Shown: one piece after another, positions 33,980 to 42,134 of the stretch
Layout: the number at the start of each line of letters is the position of its first letter
Position numbering within the stretch: position 1 is the first letter of the stretch
NCBI RefSeq assembly: GCF_029866485.1
Contig: NZ_CP092332.1
Coordinates: forward strand, 310,001 to 374,000
Direction of reading: 5' to 3'
Source of the DNA: Flavobacterium keumense
GTDB lineage: Bacteria; Bacteroidota; Bacteroidia; Flavobacteriales; Flavobacteriaceae
Length of the DNA stretch: 64,000 bases
Notes under the pieces: generated by a model
What the model was told of the DNA's origin: nothing
The model's input: only the letters and a program-made list of their open reading frames with translations
Databases searched by the model: none
Position numbers and translations under genes: made by a program

Positions 33980-35731
33980 ATGATTAAAAAACAATTACTA
34001 TTAATTGCCTTATTTTTTGCTTCTTTGGCTTCTATGACAGCACAAGAAAACAAAACTACTATTGTTAAAAGTAGCGATGCAAAATGGTGGAAAGAAGCCG
34101 TGATTTACCAAATTTACCCTCGAAGTTTTAAAGACAGCGATGGAGATGGAATTGGCGATATTAAAGGGATTATTTCAAAATTAGATTACCTGAAAAGTTT
34201 AGGAATTGACGCGGTTTGGCTAAGCCCTATTTATGATTCTCCAAACGATGATAATGGTTATGACATTAGCAACTACAGAGAAATCTTGAAGGATTTTGGA
34301 ACGATGGCAGATTTTGATCTTTTGTTAAAAGAAATGCACAAAAGAAACATCAAATTAATCATGGATATGGTAGTCAATCATAGTAGTGATGAACACGAAT
34401 GGTTCAAACAATCCAAAAGTTCTAGAGACAATAAATACCGTGATTACTACTATTGGTGGCCTGCCGAAAAAGGAACTCCTCCTTACCGTTGGAGCTTTTT
34501 TGATGTAAAAAGTAATGCATGGAAATACGATGCCACAACCAATGCGTATTACCTACACTATTTTTCTCAAAAACAACCTGACTTAAACTGGAATAACCCT
34601 GCACTTCGTAAAGAAATTTATGACATCATGGCGTTTTGGTTGAACAAAGGAATCGACGGATTTAGAATGGATGCTTTCCAATTTATTTCAAAAGATGATA
34701 CTTTCCCTGAATTACCAAAAGAAATTGTTAAAAACACGCTTGAAATTATCAAATTTTACGGAAACGGACCAAGGCTCCATGAACACATTCAAGAAATGAA
34801 CCGCGAGGTCCTTAGCAAATACCCAGATGCTATGACCGTTTCAGAAGGAGCAGGAGATTCTCCTGAAGCGGCAATGAAGTTTGTTGATCCAGCTCGTAAA
34901 GAGTTGAATTTAGCTTATCACTTTGAAAGTGTCGATATTGGGAATCATGTTCGTGAATTTGGCTTAGTAAAATACAAAGACATATTTTCAAGATATGATG
35001 AAGTTTTTAAAGACAAAGGATGGCTTTCTATCTTTTTAGCAAACCATGACCAACCCAGAATGGTAAGTAAATTTGGAAATGACACTCCGCAATTTAGAGC
35101 TATTTCTTCCAAAATGCTTTCCACTTTTGTCATGACTATGAGAGGAACTCCTTACAACTTCAATGGAGATGAAATTGGAATGGTCAATATTCGTTTTGAC
35201 AAAATCGAGGATTACAACGATGTTGATACTCGAAACAAATACGAAGAGCTTAAAAACGCAGGTGGTGATTTACATGCCTTTTTAGAAAACAAGAAACAAA
35301 CATCAAGAGAGAATGGAAGAACTCCATTTCAGTGGAATGCTAGGGCAAATGGTGGGTTTACAACAGGAAAACCTTGGTTAAAAGTGAATCCAAACTATAC
35401 ATTCATTAATGCCGAAGCACAAGAAAAAGATCCAAATTCAGTATTGAATTATTACAGAAAATTAGTAAAAGTTCGTAAGGCAAATCCTGTGCTTCAATAT
35501 GGAAAATACACTCTTTTAGACCGAGAAAATCCAAATGTATTTTCATACCTAAGAGAACTTGATGGCAAAAAAATAGTAATTGTATTGAACTTTACGGAAA
35601 AAGAAAGTTCGTATAATTTAGGATTTTCAACAGAAAAATCAAGAATTTTATTAGCCAATTACCCAAAGTCTAAATCTATAAAAAACAATACATTACGACC
35701 GTACGAGGCTGTGATTTTAGAGTTAAAATAA
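33980..35731 (+). CDS. GH13 alpha-glucosidase, exported
   Basis: 583 residues with a signal peptide (LLLIALFFASLASMTAQ). The catalytic triad is present: nucleophile Asp231 in GFRMDAFQF, acid/base Glu289 in VSEGAG, and Asp357 in FLANHDQPR. DMVVNHSSDEHEWF is region I. The NHDQPR form and the DAVWLSPIYDSPNDDNGYDISNY start are typical of the oligo-1,6-glucosidase group (GH13 subfamily 31-like), which includes alpha-glucosidases that act on sucrose. In this operon it probably releases glucose from sucrose or from the glucose end of fructans. It is the last gene of the operon, followed by a strong terminator. Confidence 0.93.
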   Translation: MIKKQLLLIALFFASLASMTAQENKTTIVKSSDAKWWKEAVIYQIYPRSFKDSDGDGIGDIKGIISKLDYLKSLGIDAVWLSPIYDSPNDDNGYDISNYREILKDFGTMADFDLLLKEMHKRNIKLIMDMVVNHSSDEHEWFKQSKSSRDNKYRDYYYWWPAEKGTPPYRWSFFDVKSNAWKYDATTNAYYLHYFSQKQPDLNWNNPALRKEIYDIMAFWLNKGIDGFRMDAFQFISKDDTFPELPKEIVKNTLEIIKFYGNGPRLHEHIQEMNREVLSKYPDAMTVSEGAGDSPEAAMKFVDPARKELNLAYHFESVDIGNHVREFGLVKYKDIFSRYDEVFKDKGWLSIFLANHDQPRMVSKFGNDTPQFRAISSKMLSTFVMTMRGTPYNFNGDEIGMVNIRFDKIEDYNDVDTRNKYEELKNAGGDLHAFLENKKQTSRENGRTPFQWNARANGGFTTGKPWLKVNPNYTFINAEAQEKDPNSVLNYYRKLVKVRKANPVLQYGKYTLLDRENPNVFSYLRELDGKKIVIVLNFTEKESSYNLGFSTEKSRILLANYPKSKSIKNNTLRPYEAVILELK

Positions 35732-35745
35732 AAGATAATCTTAAT

Positions 35746-35777
35746 AAAAGCGGTTTCAAATGGAAACCGCTTTTTTA
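35746..35777 (+). terminator. Intrinsic terminator of the GH32-GH13 operon
   Basis: AAAAGCGGTTTC and its complement GGAAACCGCTTTT form a stem of about 12 bp with a 4-5 nt loop, followed by a T run, 15 nt after the GH13 stop. Confidence 0.88.
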
Positions 35778-35852
35778 TTAAGAACTCTTATAATGTTTAA
35801 AATATAACGTTAGATTTATAATTTGTAATTATTTAATTTATTGGTTAATCAT

Positions 35853-35886
35853 TTGATAAAAATCAATAATATTGTTGATAAATTTG
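35853..35886 (+). promoter_or_regulatory. Promoter of the LacI-family gene (TTG-N23-TAAATTTG)
   Basis: TTG at 35853-35855 and TAAATTTG at 35879-35886, 23 bp apart, both fitting the Bacteroidota consensus. A leader of about 70 nt is predicted. No CGAAAACG palindrome is seen here, so the regulator does not obviously control itself. Confidence 0.55.
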
Positions 35887-35963
35887 TATGCCAAAAACAA
35901 GCTTTAAATTGAGGTAGAACAGAATCAATCTGCTATAACTAATTACTAAGAAACATCAAGATA

Positions 35964-36989
35964 ATGAAAGATATCACTCTTAAAGAAATTGCAACCACCT
36001 TAGGAATTTCGATTACAACAGTTTCTAAAGCGTTAAAAAATTATCCTGATGTTAGTGAAAAAACAAAGAATGCGGTTAAAGAATTAGCACAAAATTTAAA
36101 TTATACACCCAATAGCTTTGCAGTAAATTTAAGAACTAAAGAATCTAAAACCATTGGATTAATAATCCCTGAAGTATCACATCATTTTTTTTCAAATATT
36201 ATAAAAGCAATAATAGATGAAGCTGAAAAAAACGGCTACCTCGTTATCATTTTGCAATCTAATGAAACCTTAGAACTGGAAAAGAAACAAGTTGAATTAC
36301 TTATCAATAAAAGAGTTGATGGTATTTTAATGTCGCTCTCAAATGAATCCAATAATGACAATCACATTCAGGAGATTATTAAGCGTAAAATTCCCTTGGT
36401 AATGTTTGATAAAATTGCCAAATTAGCTAAGTGCTCTAAAGTAATTATTGATGATCAAAAAGCAGGGTTTGAAGCTACACAACACCTAATTGATAATGGA
36501 TGTAAAAAAATTGCCCACATTAGAGGACCTCTTAATCCTCAAAACTCTATTGATCGCTATTTGGGATACAAAAAGGCATTAGAAAAAAACAACATCCCTT
36601 TTGATTCTAAATTAGTTTATGCTTGTGAGAAAGTAAATTTTGAAGAGGGTTATGAGTATGCTAAACAACTCTTTGAAGAACATCCAGACGTTGATGGAAT
36701 ATTTGCTATTACCGATCTTGTTGCAGTAGGTGTATTGGCTTACTGTAATGAACAAAAAATTAATATCCCTACAGATGTCAAAATAATTGGTTTTAGTAAT
36801 TGGTTTATGTCACAAGTAATTACGCCCAAATTAAGTACCGTAGAACAACCTAGTCATGAGATGGGAAAAGAAGCTTTTAACCTATTATTGGAAGAAATGA
36901 TCTCAAGAAAAGAAGATAAAGAATGTAACCCAAAAATCATCGAACTTCCTACTGAAATCATTATCAGAAAATCAAGTATTGCAAACTAA
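35964..36989 (+). CDS. LacI-family transcriptional regulator (adjacent to the fructan operon)
   Basis: 341 residues. The N-terminal helix-turn-helix and hinge read ITLKEIATTLGISITTVSKALKNYPDVSEKTKNAV ... NYTPNSFAVNLR, and the rest (about 60-335) is a periplasmic-binding-protein-like ligand domain (IGLIIPEVSHHFFSNIIKAI, DGIFAITDLVAVGVLAYCNE). It lies 232 bp downstream of GH13 and is the best candidate to bind the CGAAAACGTTTTCG sites before susC, the GH32 operon and the SLC45-like gene; this is inference. The geometry of these sites suggests activation. It ends 3 bp from the convergent queG stop codon. Confidence 0.93.
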   Translation: MKDITLKEIATTLGISITTVSKALKNYPDVSEKTKNAVKELAQNLNYTPNSFAVNLRTKESKTIGLIIPEVSHHFFSNIIKAIIDEAEKNGYLVIILQSNETLELEKKQVELLINKRVDGILMSLSNESNNDNHIQEIIKRKIPLVMFDKIAKLAKCSKVIIDDQKAGFEATQHLIDNGCKKIAHIRGPLNPQNSIDRYLGYKKALEKNNIPFDSKLVYACEKVNFEEGYEYAKQLFEEHPDVDGIFAITDLVAVGVLAYCNEQKINIPTDVKIIGFSNWFMSQVITPKLSTVEQPSHEMGKEAFNLLLEEMISRKEDKECNPKIIELPTEIIIRKSSIAN

Positions 36990-36992
36990 ATT

Positions 36993-37913
36993 TTATTTAA
37001 TAAAATTGATATTCCTTTTAAGCCCTTCAAATTTAGTCCGTTTGAGTGGGGAATTTTTAAATACTTTTTTAAACGTATCTTCTGTTATTTCCTGCCAATC
37101 TTTTTTTGAAAATGAAAGCAGTTCTGGGATTGGATTAAATAGCGGTTCTTTATGTGATTTAGAAAAACGATTCCAAGGACAAACATCTTGGCATACATCA
37201 CACCCAAAGGCCCAATCATCAAATTTACCTTTCATTTCTTCAGGTAGATTATCTTTTAATTCGATTGTATAATACGAAATGCATTTACTCCCATCCACTT
37301 GATACGGAGCTATAATGGCTTGTGTGGGGCATGCATCTATACAAGCCGTACAACTACCACAATGATCCGTAGTTACAACATCATATTCTAAATCTAAATC
37401 AACAATTAACTCGGCTATAAAATAAAAAGAACCTACTTTTTGGGTTATCAAATTACTGTTTTTTCCTATCCAGCCTAAGCCACTTTTAGCAGCCCAAGCT
37501 TTGTCTAAAACTGGGGCCGAATCAACAAAAGCTCGGCCTGAGATATCGCCTATTTGTTCTTGAATAGAAAATAAAAGCTCATTTAATTTGCTTTTAATTA
37601 CAAAATGATAATCTTGTCCGTATGCATACTTTGAGACTTTATAAGTATCCTTGCGCTGTAATTCAGAAGGGTAATAATTGAATAACAAAGAAACCACGCT
37701 TTTAGCACCATCAACTAACAAAGTAGGGTTCAAACGCATATCAAAATGATTTTCCATATAACTCATTTGACCATGACAATTGTTTTTAAGCCATTTTTCG
37801 AGCCGTGGAGCTTCGTTTTCTAGAAATTCAGCCTTTGATATACCACAAGACAAAAAACCAAGGCGTTGCGCCTCAGATTTGATTAATTGCGAATATTTTG
37901 ATTTATTATTAAT
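36993..37913 (-). CDS. queG: Epoxyqueuosine reductase QueG, start codon unusual
   Basis: Two [4Fe-4S] motifs typical of QueG are present: [16 protein letters not shown] and [42 protein letters not shown] is the cobalamin-binding/active region, with Asp in DSAPVLDK. The enzyme performs the last step of queuosine formation in tRNA in the cytoplasm. The first possible conventional start is a TTG at 37851-37853, which would remove the conserved N-terminus. In-frame codons upstream translate to [19 protein letters not shown], which matches what QueG N-termini look like, yet no ATG exists before the in-frame stop. I placed the start at an ATT at 37911-37913 (306 residues); 37853 is the conservative alternative. 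Confidence 0.88.
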   Translation of the reverse strand: MNNKSKYSQLIKSEAQRLGFLSCGISKAEFLENEAPRLEKWLKNNCHGQMSYMENHFDMRLNPTLLVDGAKSVVSLLFNYYPSELQRKDTYKVSKYAYGQDYHFVIKSKLNELLFSIQEQIGDISGRAFVDSAPVLDKAWAAKSGLGWIGKNSNLITQKVGSFYFIAELIVDLDLEYDVVTTDHCGSCTACIDACPTQAIIAPYQVDGSKCISYYTIELKDNLPEEMKGKFDDWAFGCDVCQDVCPWNRFSKSHKEPLFNPIPELLSFSKKDWQEITEDTFKKVFKNSPLKRTKFEGLKRNINFIK

Positions 37914-37936
37914 AGAAATAGAATTAAAACCGGTTT

Positions 37937-38024
37937 AACTAGCCCTGATAGAAGCGGCATCCTTTATGGTGACTGAGGCTTCCGAAGTTGCCATAAAGAT
38001 ACAGCGGATAGCAGGATGAGCTCC
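37937..38024 (+). ncRNA. Structured RNA candidate resembling the Flavo-1 motif
   Basis: The whole gap between queG and ruvB is a GC-richer block that I recognise as a type recurring in flavobacterial intergenic regions. It starts AGCCCTGATAGAAGCGGCAT, has a central hairpin (CTTTATGG at 37962-37969 pairing with CCATAAAG at 37991-37998, extended inward by ACT/AGT-type pairs), and continues with GATACAGCGGATAGCAGGAT. The outer ends AGC (37941-37943) and GCT (38020-38022), and CCT with AGG just inside, can close it. I recall the Flavo-1 RNA family of about this size; the assignment and the strand are from memory and unproven. Confidence 0.5.
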
Positions 38025-38029
38025 CAAAA

Positions 38030-39052
38030 TTAAAACAACCCGCCTTGAATATTGGATTTTAATTTACCTAAATGTTTATAGGCTTTCTCGGTCACTTCTC
38101 GCCCACGGGGAGTTCGCATAATAAATCCTTCTTGAATTAAAAACGGTTCATAGACTTCTTCGATGGTTTCGCTGCTTTCAGATACAGCTGTAGCCAAAGT
38201 AGTTAAGCCTACAGGGCCTCCTTTAAATTTGTCAATAATGGTATTTAAAATTTTATTATCCATTTCATCCAAACCGTGTGCATCTACATTAAGCGCTTTT
38301 AAGGCATATTTTGCAATTTCTATATCAATTGTACCATTGCCTTTAATTTGTGCAAAATCACGTACTCTACGCAACAAAGCATTAGCGATACGGGGGGTTC
38401 CTCTACTTCTACCAGCAATTTCAATCGCGGCCTCAAGATCTATAGGCATATTTAAAATACTTGCACTACGCTCGATAATGGTAGTCAATAATTCTGTAGT
38501 ATAATATTGCAAACGGGATGAAATACCAAATCGAGCACGCATTGGGGCAGTCAATAAACCCGACCGTGTTGTTGCTCCTATTAAAGTAAAAGGATTTAGG
38601 TTAATTTGAACAGTTCTTGCATTAGGTCCAGATTCAATCATAATATCAATCTTAAAGTCCTCCATAGCAGAATATAAGTACTCTTCAACAATAGGACTTA
38701 AACGATGAATCTCATCAATAAATAACACATCTCTCTCTTCTAGATTGGTTAGCAGTCCAGCTAAATCACCTGGTTTATCCAACACAGGCCCTGAAGTAAT
38801 TTTAATTCCAACATTTAATTCATTAGCGAGAATATTAGCTAATGTTGTTTTTCCTAAACCTGGTGGACCATGAAAAAGTGTGTGGTCTAAAGCCTCATTG
38901 CGTTGATTGGCCGCTTGTACAAAAACCTTAAGATTTTCTAAAACTTGGTCTTGCCCAGCAAAATCATGAAATGATAGCGGTCTCAATCTCTTTTCAAGAT
39001 CAAGCTCATCTGAATTGTATCCTTTCGTGGTAGGGTCTAAATTTTCGTTCAT
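38030..39052 (-). CDS. ruvB: Holliday junction branch migration helicase RuvB
   Basis: The 340-residue length is typical. Walker A is [16 protein letters not shown] (about residue 62-77), Walker [12 protein letters not shown] (about 112), the sensor region [19 protein letters not shown], and the C-terminal winged helix [17 protein letters not shown]. RuvB hexamers drive branch migration on Holliday junctions with RuvA (9507-10088). A TATCTTTG -7 box lies only 4 bp upstream of the ATG, so the mRNA is predicted to be leaderless or nearly so. The structured RNA candidate begins just after the stop codon. Confidence 0.97.
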   Translation of the reverse strand: MNENLDPTTKGYNSDELDLEKRLRPLSFHDFAGQDQVLENLKVFVQAANQRNEALDHTLFHGPPGLGKTTLANILANELNVGIKITSGPVLDKPGDLAGLLTNLEERDVLFIDEIHRLSPIVEEYLYSAMEDFKIDIMIESGPNARTVQINLNPFTLIGATTRSGLLTAPMRARFGISSRLQYYTTELLTTIIERSASILNMPIDLEAAIEIAGRSRGTPRIANALLRRVRDFAQIKGNGTIDIEIAKYALKALNVDAHGLDEMDNKILNTIIDKFKGGPVGLTTLATAVSESSETIEEVYEPFLIQEGFIMRTPRGREVTEKAYKHLGKLKSNIQGGLF

Positions 39053-39056
39053 AAAA

Positions 39057-39064
39057 CAAAGATA
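39057..39064 (-). promoter_or_regulatory. ruvB promoter -7 box (TATCTTTG)
   Basis: Minus-strand TATCTTTG matches TAnnTTTG, identical to the maeB box, and ends 4 bp before the ruvB ATG. Transcription should begin at or within a few bases of the A of ATG. Confidence 0.5.
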
Positions 39065-39107
39065 AAGAAAGATTTTAGAGCCACACTAAAATTTGACTCA
39101 TTGTATA

Positions 39108-39139
39108 AAAAACAAAAGCCTCTATTTAAATAGAGGCTT
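39108..39139 (-). terminator. Intrinsic terminator of the act-cox operon
   Basis: Perfect inverted repeat AAGCCTCTATTT / AAATAGAGGCTT at 39116-39139, followed on the minus strand by a T-rich tract (TTGTTTTTTAT). It lies 7 nt after the coxA stop. Confidence 0.85.
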
Positions 39140-39146
39140 ACTGATA

Positions 39147-40931
39147 TTAATGATGTAAAACGGCTTCTCCAGGTTTCATTGGAACATTCTGAGGAACAAA
39201 ATCATCCTCATGTTCAGGATTACTGTAATCATAAGGCCATCTATGAACTTCAGGAATTTCACCTGGCCAATTCCCATGAATATGTTCTACTGGTGCAGTC
39301 CATTCTAAAGTATTAGATCTCCATGGATTTTGCTCAGCTTTTTTACCATAAAACATACTAACAAAGAAATTATACAAGAAAACTAACTGAAAAACTCCAC
39401 CCACTAAAGCAAACGTAGTAATCAATACATTTACATTTTGCAAGTCATCAAACAATGGAAAATTTGTATTTGTATAATAACGTCTTGGCAATCCAGCTAA
39501 TCCTATAAAATGCATTGGGAAAAACACCCCATAAGCACAAACTGCAGTAACCCAAAAGTGGATGTATCCTAAATTTTTATTTAACATTCGTCCAAACATT
39601 CTTGGATACCAATGGTAAATCCCAGCAAACATACCATAAAGTGCGGAAATACCCATTACTAAGTGAAAGTGAGCAACAACAAAGTAAGTATCATGTACAT
39701 TGATATCTAAAGTACTATCTCCAAGAATAATTCCTGTCAAACCTCCAGTAATGAAAGTTGAAACTAATCCAACAGAGAACAACATTGCTGGATTAAATTG
39801 TAAGTTCCCTTTCCAAAGCGTTGTAATATAGTTAAATGCTTTTACAGCGGATGGAATTGCAATCAGTAATGTAGTGAATGTAAATACTGACCCTAAAAAC
39901 GGATTCATACCAGACACAAACATATGATGTCCCCATACAATTGTTGATAGAAAAGCAATTGCTAAAATTGACATAATCATTGCTCTATATCCAAAAATTG
40001 GCTTACGAGAGTTTGTAGCAATAATTTCAGAAGTAATTCCTAAAGCGGGTAATAATACAATATAAACTTCAGGGTGACCTAAAAACCAAAATAAATGTTC
40101 AAACAATACAGGTGAACCTCCTTGATAGTGTAAAACTTCACCAGCAATATAAATGTCTGACAAAAAGAAAGAGGTACCAAAACTTCTATCGAAAATTAAT
40201 AATAAAGCTGCTGATAACAAAACTGGGAAAGAAACAATACCAATAATAGCTGTAATAAAGAAAGCCCAAATTGTTAAAGGCAATCTTGTCATAGTCATCC
40301 CTTTCGTTCTGAGATTAATAACTGTTACAACATAGTTCAAAGACCCCATTAAAGATGAAGCAATAAAGATAGCCATTGAAACTAACCATAATGTCATTCC
40401 AGTTCCTGAACCAGGTATAGCTTGTGGTAATGCACTTAATGGAGGGTAAATAGTCCATCCTGACGATGCTGGTCCTGCTTCAACAAACAAAGAACAAACC
40501 ATGATAACACTTGATAAGAAAAACAACCAATAGGAAATCATATTCATGAAACCTGAAGCCATATCTCTTGCTCCAACTTGAAGTGGAATCAAAAGGTTAC
40601 TAAATGTTCCACTTAAGCCAGCAGTTAATACAAAAAATACCATAATAGTCCCGTGTATTGTAACTAAGGCTAAATAGATATCGTTAGCCATTACTCCTTC
40701 GGGAGCAAACTTATCTCCTAATAATATATTAAAGATTTTAAAAGATTCTTCTGGCCAAGCTAGTTGCATTCTGAATAGCAATGACATACCAACTCCAATG
40801 ATTCCCATAACTATACCTGTAATTAAGTATTGTTTTGCAATCATTTTATGATCAATACTAAATATGTACTTAGTAATGAATGTTTCTTTATGATGATGAT
40901 CGTGTTCGTGACCGTGTCCTTCTGCTGACAT
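39147..40931 (-). CDS. coxA: Cytochrome c oxidase subunit I (aa3 type)
   Basis: 594 residues with about 12-13 membrane helices. Copper-B and heme ligands are visible: WFLGHPEVYIVLLPALG (His and the cross-linked Tyr), VWGHHMFVSGM (two His), and YFVVAHFHLVMG (heme a3 and heme a His). The histidine-rich start GHGHEHDHHHKE precedes the first helix. It reduces oxygen to water in the inner membrane. It is the last gene of the operon after subunit II (29 bp gap), and no subunit III gene is in the window. In flavobacteria this oxidase is known to form a supercomplex with alternative complex III, in line with the shared operon. Confidence 0.95.
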   Translation of the reverse strand: MSAEGHGHEHDHHHKETFITKYIFSIDHKMIAKQYLITGIVMGIIGVGMSLLFRMQLAWPEESFKIFNILLGDKFAPEGVMANDIYLALVTIHGTIMVFFVLTAGLSGTFSNLLIPLQVGARDMASGFMNMISYWLFFLSSVIMVCSLFVEAGPASSGWTIYPPLSALPQAIPGSGTGMTLWLVSMAIFIASSLMGSLNYVVTVINLRTKGMTMTRLPLTIWAFFITAIIGIVSFPVLLSAALLLIFDRSFGTSFFLSDIYIAGEVLHYQGGSPVLFEHLFWFLGHPEVYIVLLPALGITSEIIATNSRKPIFGYRAMIMSILAIAFLSTIVWGHHMFVSGMNPFLGSVFTFTTLLIAIPSAVKAFNYITTLWKGNLQFNPAMLFSVGLVSTFITGGLTGIILGDSTLDINVHDTYFVVAHFHLVMGISALYGMFAGIYHWYPRMFGRMLNKNLGYIHFWVTAVCAYGVFFPMHFIGLAGLPRRYYTNTNFPLFDDLQNVNVLITTFALVGGVFQLVFLYNFFVSMFYGKKAEQNPWRSNTLEWTAPVEHIHGNWPGEIPEVHRWPYDYSNPEHEDDFVPQNVPMKPGEAVLHH

Positions 40932-40960
40932 ATTGTATACTTTTAAATATATTATATTAA

Positions 40961-42115
40961 TTATTTCATAGCCATTTTAGCTCCAGCTGTATCGCTAACA
41001 ACAGCTGTTGAATCTGAACTAGTACCTTCTGCAGGAGCTGGCTCATTAGCTGCTTTCACTTCCTTAACTAAAGCTACCTTATCTGACAACCATTTTTTGT
41101 AATCCTCTGGTGAATCAACCACTATTTTCATTTGCATATTGTAGTGAGAAGCACCACAAATTTTATTACATAATAATAAATAATCAAATGTATATGGATC
41201 AAGAGCAGTCTTACCTTCTGCTACAAGTTTTTCACTTTGCTTTGCTCTCAATTTATTTATTCTATCTATTTTTTCAACCATAAAAGGTAACTCTCTGTAC
41301 TCCGCAGATGTATAGGTTGGAACAAAAGAAAACTCAGTAACCATTCCTGGCACACAGTTCATCTGAGCTCTAAAATGAGGCATATAAGCCGAATGCAAAA
41401 CATCTTGTGAGCGGAATTTAAAATGTATTTTTTTTCCTTTAGGTACGTGCAATTCAGACACTACAAAATCATCTTGAGCATTTGGATCGGATAAATCTAC
41501 ACCTAAAGCATTAACACCTTCAATTAATCTAACATTAGCTTTTCCTAAGACATTATCTGCACCTGCATAACGAGCAGTCCATTTAAATTGCTGTGCATAT
41601 AATTCAATTACAATAACATCTTCATCTTCGTCAACAAACATAATATTATTCCATGCATACAAACCGTATAAAATCAAACCCGCTAAGACTACCGCAGGAA
41701 TAGCACTCCAAACAGCTTCTAATTTATTGTTATCTGCAAAAAATAACGCTTTTTGATCTTTTTTACCTCTGTATTTAAATGCAAAATAGTGCAATAATAC
41801 TTGTGTAATTGCCTGAACAATAAAAATTAATGTAAATGATATCCCCATTAAATTATCTACATCTTTACCGTGCTCAGAAGCAGGAGTATGTAAAGGAAGA
41901 TCTCCCCACGCTAACAATGAATAAATTGTAAATACATAAATGAAAGCTAAAAAGCCAAACATTAAATACCCTTGAACATTATTATCATTATCAGTTGCAA
42001 TCTGAGAATCATCTGAATTCGACGCTCCTACCTGAGTAAGATCAAAAATTTTAGTTAACTGCCAAAATGCAACAGCCAATAAAACTAAAACTACAATTAC
42101 CAACAAACTTGTCAT
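40961..42115 (-). CDS. coxB: Cytochrome c oxidase subunit II
   Basis: 384 residues. Three membrane segments are predicted near the N-terminus (about 3-16, 51-70 and 90-113, with a further one near 138-152), followed by a periplasmic cupredoxin domain. The CuA ligands are present: His in DVLHSAYMPHF and the motif CNKICGASHYNM (two Cys, His, Met). It takes electrons from cytochrome c or directly from the ACIII complex. The N-terminal membrane part is longer than in two-helix subunit II proteins. The C-terminal tail (from about 355) is low-complexity Ala/Ser/Thr. Confidence 0.94.
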   Translation of the reverse strand: MTSLLVIVVLVLLAVAFWQLTKIFDLTQVGASNSDDSQIATDNDNNVQGYLMFGFLAFIYVFTIYSLLAWGDLPLHTPASEHGKDVDNLMGISFTLIFIVQAITQVLLHYFAFKYRGKKDQKALFFADNNKLEAVWSAIPAVVLAGLILYGLYAWNNIMFVDEDEDVIVIELYAQQFKWTARYAGADNVLGKANVRLIEGVNALGVDLSDPNAQDDFVVSELHVPKGKKIHFKFRSQDVLHSAYMPHFRAQMNCVPGMVTEFSFVPTYTSAEYRELPFMVEKIDRINKLRAKQSEKLVAEGKTALDPYTFDYLLLCNKICGASHYNMQMKIVVDSPEDYKKWLSDKVALVKEVKAANEPAPAEGTSSDSTAVVSDTAGAKMAMK

Positions 42116-42134
42116 CTGTTTATTTCTTTAAATA

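Noticed and set aside
29687..35731. Type IX secretion signals on the GH32 and GH13 enzymes
   Set aside because: Both end without the C-terminal targeting domain; they have ordinary signal peptides, so periplasmic location is more likely.
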